64,000 nucleotides of DNA, taken from NCBI GenBank assembly GCA_037367405.1, contig JAZKJV010008882.1, positions 2,170,001 to 2,234,000 of the forward strand, read 5' to 3'. The position numbers and the translations under genes are program-made. Positions 58,635 to 64,000 of this stretch are shown piece by piece. Every line of letters begins with the position of its first letter. The first letter of the stretch is position 1. The stretch is from Ottelia alismoides. Taxonomy: Eukaryota; Streptophyta; Magnoliopsida; Alismatales; Hydrocharitaceae. The notes beneath the pieces were generated by a model. It was not told the DNA's origin, ran no database searches, and saw only the letters and a list, made by a program, of their open reading frames with translations.

Positions 58635-58662
58635 CCTGGTTGGTCCACGTGGACCAACCAGG
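58635..58662. promoter_or_regulatory. 28-bp perfect palindrome with G-box centre
   Basis: Arms CCTGGTTGGTCCAC and its exact inverse complement meet at CACGTG, the plant G-box core bound by bZIP and bHLH factors. The D 3' LTR has the matching palindrome at 62999-63020 with centre CATG. It lies upstream of the presumed TATA. Confidence 0.55.
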
Positions 58663-59810
58663 AAAAACCTTGGAAAATAATTTTGTTAATTCGATTAAAA
58701 ATAGAAAATGGCCGAATTAAAATTTGGCTATTAAAAAAATATATATTTTTATTTTATGTAGTATTTTATTTTGATTTTTAATTATTTTTATGAGATATAT
58801 TTTACAAGTTGCTTTTTATAGCCTATATAGGTATATTTCCTATATATTTTATTATTTAATTTTTATTTTATGATTTTAATTTATCTATTTTATTATTTTA
58901 TTTTACAAAATTATAAAATACTTTTATACATGTAATTATATTTTTATTTTATTTTTCTGATGTGTTTTGTATATTTAATAAAATAGAAGTATATTTTATA
59001 TAGGTATAAGTATATGTAGTATACCTATGTATTTTATATACATGTATTTTTATTTGAGTTTTATTTAAGTTTTAATTCTGATTTTAATGTACAAATAAAT
59101 TATAAGTAATATTTACATAATTATAAAAATATAAAATTATAAAAATAATGAATATAGAATAAATTGAGTATTTTAATCTGTACAAATATACTACAAGGGT
59201 CCAAAACTCAACTTTCAAATCGTAACTCCGAAAAATACGAAACCATCTTTATTAAATAGATTATTTTATGCTATATACAATAAAAGGTGAGTTTGGTACA
59301 TTTCGAATTTTTATTTGCAAGATACAGGTTTGGGAAGTTGGAGTTTTGGAATCTTATTCAGACCATAACTTTTTATCTGTACATTATTTTTCAGTGAAAT
59401 CAATTTTGTACTTTTATTTATTTAATTATCTAACTTTCATGTACAAAGTTTCTTTATTTGAAGTATAAAAAGAGGAACCAAAAATAGGTCCCAAAATGAA
59501 TAAATAATGAATTAAATTAAAAGAGTTTTATGGTATTTTGACCCTTATCTCCCCTACTTTATTCCTTGTCGACCTATTCATCAAGACGCCTAGGCCTCGG
59601 GATTTTGGGTCAAAAATATTTACAATATTTTATTCTTTTTCTTTTCTTTTATTTATTCTATAATTTTGGCTTTAATTACAATATTTTATACACTATTTAC
59701 ATGTACATGCATGAATGCTAAGATGCTCTAATTAAGGGTTTTTACATGCATTTGTCAGGGTTTTTGATGCCAAAATGATAGAATAAAGATGATGAAATGT
59801 GGCTTCATCA

Positions 59811-60084
59811 TACGAGTTATGTCTTCTCTTTTTCTCTCTGATATATGAGTACATATCTCAAGCAAAGTATGGGGGGGGTCGAATATACTACGTATATACT
59901 TTAGCCATAACTCATACTTTCGTATTTTTTATAATAATTTTGGCTAAAAATACTATTAAATTCATTCAATTCACTTAATAAAAAGATGCATATTTTTCCT
60001 CAATTTTTTTGTATTTACTGATTGATAAATTAGGTAAAAAAAATTTTTTTCAGAATGTTTGAAAAATAGTTTGAAAATATTTTT
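59811..60084 (+). repeat. Long direct duplication flanking element C, right copy
   Basis: Begins TACGAGTTATGTCTTCTC exactly where C's LTR ends; matches 15267-15538. D's noncoding region continues beyond it. Confidence 0.8.
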
Positions 60085-61829
60085 GAAAAATCTTTTAAAA
60101 ACTATTTGGAAAATGTTTTATTAAATATTTTCAACCTTTATAAAAATATTTTTTTTGTAAAATGTATTTCTTTGTGTGCAATAAAAATGCTTGAAAATGA
60201 TTTGCAAATAGCTTGGAAAATGATTTCAAAAATATTTTGAAAAATATATATTGTTTGAAGAAAACCTTTGTAAAATGATTTTCAGATGTGTGTAAATGTT
60301 TGTAAATTTTTTTTACAAAAATTATTTTGTATTACAGTTTACAAAACGATTTTAAAAAAAGTATGAGGAATATATACATCACACCAAATTGTTTATATAT
60401 ATCTATAAAAATGATCATTTATCCCTTGTAAATTCTTAAAAACCTAATTCTTGTAAATATCAAATGCATCCCCGTGTAAATATTTTTACCTAGTGTTTAG
60501 CCAAAATCTTTTATTTTCAAAAAGCATAAAACATTTACAAAACTAAAAAATCTTAAAAACATTTGCAAAACCTTTTTGAAATAGACAAAAATGCATTTGC
60601 ATCATTTTTTCCAAAAATCCATAAAAAATTCAAAACTTAGAAAAATTGCATCACAAAAAAAAATTTTCTACATAACATTTGCATAGCGTTCATATTTTTC
60701 GAATTGATTTTGGTAGTTGAACGAGTCTAAGTAAAATATGAAGATTGGAGTTTGGTTGGACCTTAAATCTACCTAATAACTTGAACCTTATAGGAACTGG
60801 AATTGAGGTACTTCAAATCTAGTTGACTTAATTCTTCGGGAATCACGAGACTTGGTTCAATAGATTCTTGACTGCCTATGTAGAGTATTTCGAGCACATG
60901 CATGGCTCTTGTCGATAATGACCTAACTTGGATACCTGCGCCTTTCACTTGGCTCAACTTAGTTAGAGTGGTGAGGGGATTGGATTTGCTAGTATGAGAC
61001 GCACACAAGTGGAAACATTTGTCCTCGTCTAGGGAGGGAAGTGTATCCCAACCCGTCCGGTGGCGTAGACGTCTAAAGACAGTAGAGTGTAGGTTGCAAT
61101 AGTGCTTCAAAAGAGGGATAGTCTACTGCTCAAGAGAAAAAACTCCTTATGTAAATGATGTTGTATATAGTGTTTCAAAAAAAAGAAGAAGAAAAACTCC
61201 AAAAAAGTGGACATGCCTGATTGAAAATAAAATGCCTTCTAGAGTTATATATTTGCATAGTCAATAAGCAAGCTTGAGTTTCAAAGTCAAATCATGTGAG
61301 CCTGCAGCTGGATGACTTGACTACACTGGTTTTGCATCCTAAGATAGGTACCTACAATAGCTTTGTCCATTCTTCTCTTCATCCCCTCCTCTTGTGCTGG
61401 TTGTCACTTGAACTTAGAAGGGAATACCTCGCTCCTCGAGGAAGGAGTTGATGGATTGGGGAATTACTGGATTGCCATTCTAGGGAAGTCAGTCTCTTTG
61501 TCATTTTATTTAAGGGGAGACACTATCACATATATTGTACAAGTCAGATTCATAATCATAAGGGTTTGTGTATAAATTGAAATATTCTGACCTGGCTATT
61601 GAGGGGACTTTAGCAGAGTTTTGGGATTCTCGAAAGCCTTTGGATTTCAAATCTGATTCCCAATAAGGTTCCGTCCACATTAAAATTCCAAAGGTCCGAC
61701 TTAAGCTTCAAACTTTGATTTTATGAAGATAAGTTTGACAATTAAACTTAATCCAATTTCTTTCTTTCTTTTTCTTTTCTTTTTATTTTCTGCGCTTATT
61801 ACATAAGTGTTGCCTAGGGACTAGTAAAG
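60085..61829 (+). other. Element D 3' noncoding region
   Basis: First a TTTGAAAAnTnTTT-rich stretch (60085-60660), then the block shared with A, B and C (GTTGGACCTTAAATC, TAATTCTTCGGG, TTCAAAAGAGGGATAGTCTACTG, AACTCCAAAAAAGTGG, CTTGAACTTAGAAGGGAATACC). No gene on the plus strand is supported; an antisense frame of 113 codons lies at 60769-61110 without a known domain. Confidence 0.7.
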
Positions 61830-61844
61830 GCAAGTATAGGGGGG
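61830..61844 (+). other. PPT of element D
   Basis: GCAAGTATAGGGGGG abuts the 3' LTR. Confidence 0.82.
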
Positions 61845-62998
61845 TGATGAATCTCCATTTCATCACCTTTATTCTACCATTTTAGCCTTAAAACCTAGTA
61901 AATGTATGTAAATACCTCTAATTTGCATAAATTAACATTCATGCATTATTGTATAAATATTGTATAAATATTATTTTTAATGCCAAAATTCTAGAATAAA
62001 GAAAATAAAAGGATAAAATGTCGAGGATATTTTATGACCCTATGCCCTGAGACCTAAGAATCTTGATGACTAGGATGACAAAGAATAAAGTAGGTGGAAA
62101 TAAGGGTCCAGAATACAATAAAATCCCTTTTTATTAATTCATTATTTATTCACTTTTGGGGCCTATTTTATTTTTCACTTTTTATACTTAAACTAAAGAA
62201 ACTTTATACATGACGGTTGTAGATAATAAAATATAGAAAAAATATAAAATTGATTTCATACAAAAATTATATACAGTGAAAAAGTTATATTATGAATAAA
62301 TTTCCAAAATCCTAACTTTCCAGGCTCAAATTTCTTAAATAAAAATTCAAATTATATCAAAATAACATGTAATTATATATAACTTTTAATAAGCTATTTA
62401 ATGACAGTGGTTTTATATTTTTTGGAGTTAAGGTGTGAAAGTTAGGTTTTGGACACTTATTGCATAGTATACTTGATTAAAATATTTATTTTATTTATTA
62501 TCTACTATTTTCTAATTTTATATTTTTATAATTTTATAAATATTATTTATAATATACTTACATATTAAAAGTAGAATAAAACCATAAATAAAATACTAAA
62601 AATAAAATACTCATATAAAATACATATATGAAATACCAAAAACTATACCTATAGAATTAATACACCTTTTTAATTAAGTATATATATTACTTCAGAAAAA
62701 TATGATAAAAATATATTTGAATATATAAAAATAATTTATAATTATATAAAATAATAAAATAAATTAATAAAATCAAAAATAAAAAATAAAAAAATAAAAG
62801 ACCTAAATACATAGATAAATATACCTATATATTAACTCTAAAAAGTAACTTGTAATTATATACCTCTAAAAAATAAATAGAAATCATAATAAAATAGTTT
62901 AGAAAATAAATAATATTTTTATTTTATAACTTAAAATTAATAAAATCATCTATCAACTCTTTTTTATTTCTTTAATCATTTTCAAGCTTCTTTTTCCT

Positions 62999-63020
62999 GG
63001 TTGGTCCACATGGACCAACC
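62999..63020. promoter_or_regulatory. 22-bp palindrome in D 3' LTR
   Basis: GGTTGGTCCA-CA-TGGACCAACC, at the same place as the 28-bp palindrome of C and about 235 bp before the TATA box; GTTGACC-like W-box cores lie close by (63045-63060). Confidence 0.5.
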
Positions 63021-63255
63021 GGGTGGGAGGGAGGGTTGATCTCGGTCAACTCCTTTGACCCGCCCTCTAGCCTCTGACATCTATCACTTCTATCTCGTTT
63101 ATCGATTTTTGGAGATCGCTCCTTGCATATTTCATGATCGAAGTCTTCATGACCTTTTCTCCTCGAGGATTACTCTTACACGCCCACGCATCATCTCGAG
63201 GATTGAATCGTTGTATCCCCTGATTCACTTCGATCTTTGGACCACCTTGGTCACC

Positions 63256-63264
63256 TATATAAAA
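63256..63264 (+). promoter_or_regulatory. TATA box of D 3' LTR
   Basis: TATATAAAA in a GC-richer context followed by a C/T-rich leader. Confidence 0.6.
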
Positions 63265-64000
63265 TCCACCATACGACTTCCTCTCTCTTTTGAAGCTCCT
63301 TTGATCTAATCTAGCTCTGCTCCTAGTGTGTTCTGGATAGAGGAGGGTGACAGCCTCCTCTCCAGCCTCTTCGTGGTGGTGTTTGACATGGTTTAGGGCG
63401 ACTTCCACCCTCACCTCCGCCCACTGGCCATTGAGGTTGTTCTTTATGACTCCAGCCGTTCGTGGTCCACTTTTATTGCTCCTCTAGCTTAATCGTAGTC
63501 CTAGGATCACTTTTATGTATTGTTTTATTTCTTAATCGATGTATTTAGTCGTAGCCGCCACCTTCATAGTTTGCTGGAGCTAGTCTCCGTCGAACCCCAT
63601 TCTGCTGCCACCACCGACCTCAGATGCACCAGTCACCTCCATATCCTTCCACTAACGCTTCTCTACGATCTGACTCATCCTATTCCCCTCGATTCCTTCT
63701 GGATTGAGCTTAGCGATCACCAACTCCGTCACCTCGCCGGTGACCTCTGCCCCAACAACCTCTGCTTCGCTAACACCCCCAGACCTTTTGTGTCTTTTGT
63801 TGTCGAGTTAATAGTGTAGGTCAACATGGAGCTAAGATATAGTACATGAGGGTAGAGTTTACAGTAGAAGAAAATAAGAAGAAAAAGGGGGGGTGAACAT
63901 AGTATCATAATGAGAAATAAAAAGGCAAGAAAATAAGAGGAAGATGAGAGGACTTGGATGATGTGTGTTTGCTTGGGGAGTAAGGCTCAAAGAGGAGCCC

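Larger units (their letters stand above)
15539..59810 (-). mobile_element. Element C: Athila-like autonomous-type retrotransposon lacking its 3' LTR
   Basis: On the minus strand: 5' LTR (59810-55982), tRNA-Asp primer site, leader, broken gag-pro-pol (54235-47495), hairpin array, conserved 3' noncoding region, and PPT ending at 15539. The sequence then passes straight into element D with no 3' LTR. C is interrupted at 15748/45178 by element B, with an exact TCCAT duplication. Coding damage and three primer-site mismatches suggest an age between B and D. Confidence 0.85.
55982..59810 (-). mobile_element. Element C 5' LTR (3.8 kb)
   Basis: Minus strand begins TGATGAAGCCACATTTCATCATC and ends CGTAGTTATCA. 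It belongs to the same LTR type as D's LTRs. It holds a GC-richer leader (57540-58430), a weak TATA (CACATATAA, about 58379-58388), and a perfect 28-bp palindrome (58635-58662). There is no partner LTR at the other end of C. Confidence 0.9.
3243..64000 (+). mobile_element. Element D: outermost Athila-like LTR retrotransposon, non-autonomous type
   Basis: D is assembled from pieces on the plus strand: 5' LTR pieces (3243-4370 and about 8005-8068), decayed primer site (8071-8088), leader, gag-like and retropepsin remnants (9409-10241 and 13598-14650), hairpin array (14737-15335), 3' noncoding region (59811-61829), PPT (61830-61844) and a C-type 3' LTR from 61845. The pieces are separated by a Copia element, a solo LTR, a hAT element and element C. 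Its primer site is the most mutated of the four related elements, consistent with it being the oldest. No RT or integrase remnant is present. Its 5' LTR start and the end of its 3' LTR are outside the window. Confidence 0.75.
61845..64000 (+). mobile_element. Element D 3' LTR, partial at window edge
   Basis: Starts TGATGAATCTCCATTTCATCACC and aligns with element C's LTR (TTTATTCTA.CATTTT, AATAAAGTAGG.GGA/GAAATAAGGGTC, GGTTGGTCCAC palindrome). It carries a TATA box, TATATAAAA at 63256-63264, followed by a pyrimidine-rich leader. Frames after it (63055-63309, 63520-63819) have no known domain. The LTR is expected to run to about 65.6 kb if as long as C's. Confidence 0.82.

Noticed and set aside
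15267..60084. Treating the left and right parts of D as two separate elements
   Set aside because: The left side has a C-type 5' LTR end and the right a C-type 3' LTR, and the 273-bp repeats abut C on both sides. One interrupted element is simpler, though two nested relatives cannot be fully excluded.
63055..63819. Host gene at the right edge
   Set aside because: It lies within D's 3' LTR downstream of the LTR TATA box; frames are short and without a domain.
1..64000. CRISPR array or bacterial mobile system
   Set aside because: The regular repeats seen (36-bp units in gag) are coding and spacers are not unique; all genes are plant retroelement genes.

Overview
The whole 64-kb window is repeat DNA from a flowering-plant nuclear genome; I find no host gene, tRNA or rRNA. 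Evidence for a plant: Ty3/gypsy elements of the Athila type (primer-binding sites matching the tRNA-Asp 3' end, Athila-like gag and RT/RNase H/integrase, very long LTRs of 3.3-3.8 kb), a Ty1/copia LTR with an initiator-Met tRNA primer site, and a hAT-type DNA transposon. The species cannot be told.

The layout is a stack of insertions, reconstructed from LTR pairs and target-site duplications (TSDs). Outermost is element D (+ strand; its 5' LTR runs off the left side behind a Copia insertion, its 3' LTR starts at 61845 and runs off the right edge). Into D went: a Copia element (1-3242, - strand, only 5' LTR and leader visible); a solo LTR of B type (4371-7999, TSD GTCAC/GTCGC); a hAT element (10242-13589, 8-bp TSD GGAACACT) that itself holds foldback MITEs; and element C (15539-59810, - strand). 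C carries element B (15749-45177, - strand, TSD TCCAT). B carries element A (21498-33513, + strand, TSD CTACC) inside its integrase tail. Primer-site decay follows the nesting: A 0, B 1, C 3, D 5 mismatches in 18.

B and C are autonomous-type elements (gag, retropepsin, RT, RNase H, integrase), both now broken by nonsense codons and frameshifts. A and D are non-autonomous-type: a gag-like protein with a long acidic C-terminal region, D also with a retropepsin remnant, and no RT or integrase. Despite different coding content and LTRs, all four share noncoding modules: a leader stem-loop, an array of hairpins each ending in a polypurine-tract (PPT)-like arm, about 1 kb of conserved sequence before the 3' LTR, and the PPT itself. 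This suggests A and D moved with proteins supplied in trans by B/C-like elements.

The most unusual signals are (i) a 36-bp-period array of 18-bp mini-hairpins inside the gag linker of B and C, whose first and last codons change together so that the stem is kept; (ii) the hairpin/PPT array, whose inner stems also co-vary; and (iii) element C, which ends exactly at its PPT with no 3' LTR and is flanked by a direct duplication of about 273 bp instead of the usual 5 bp.
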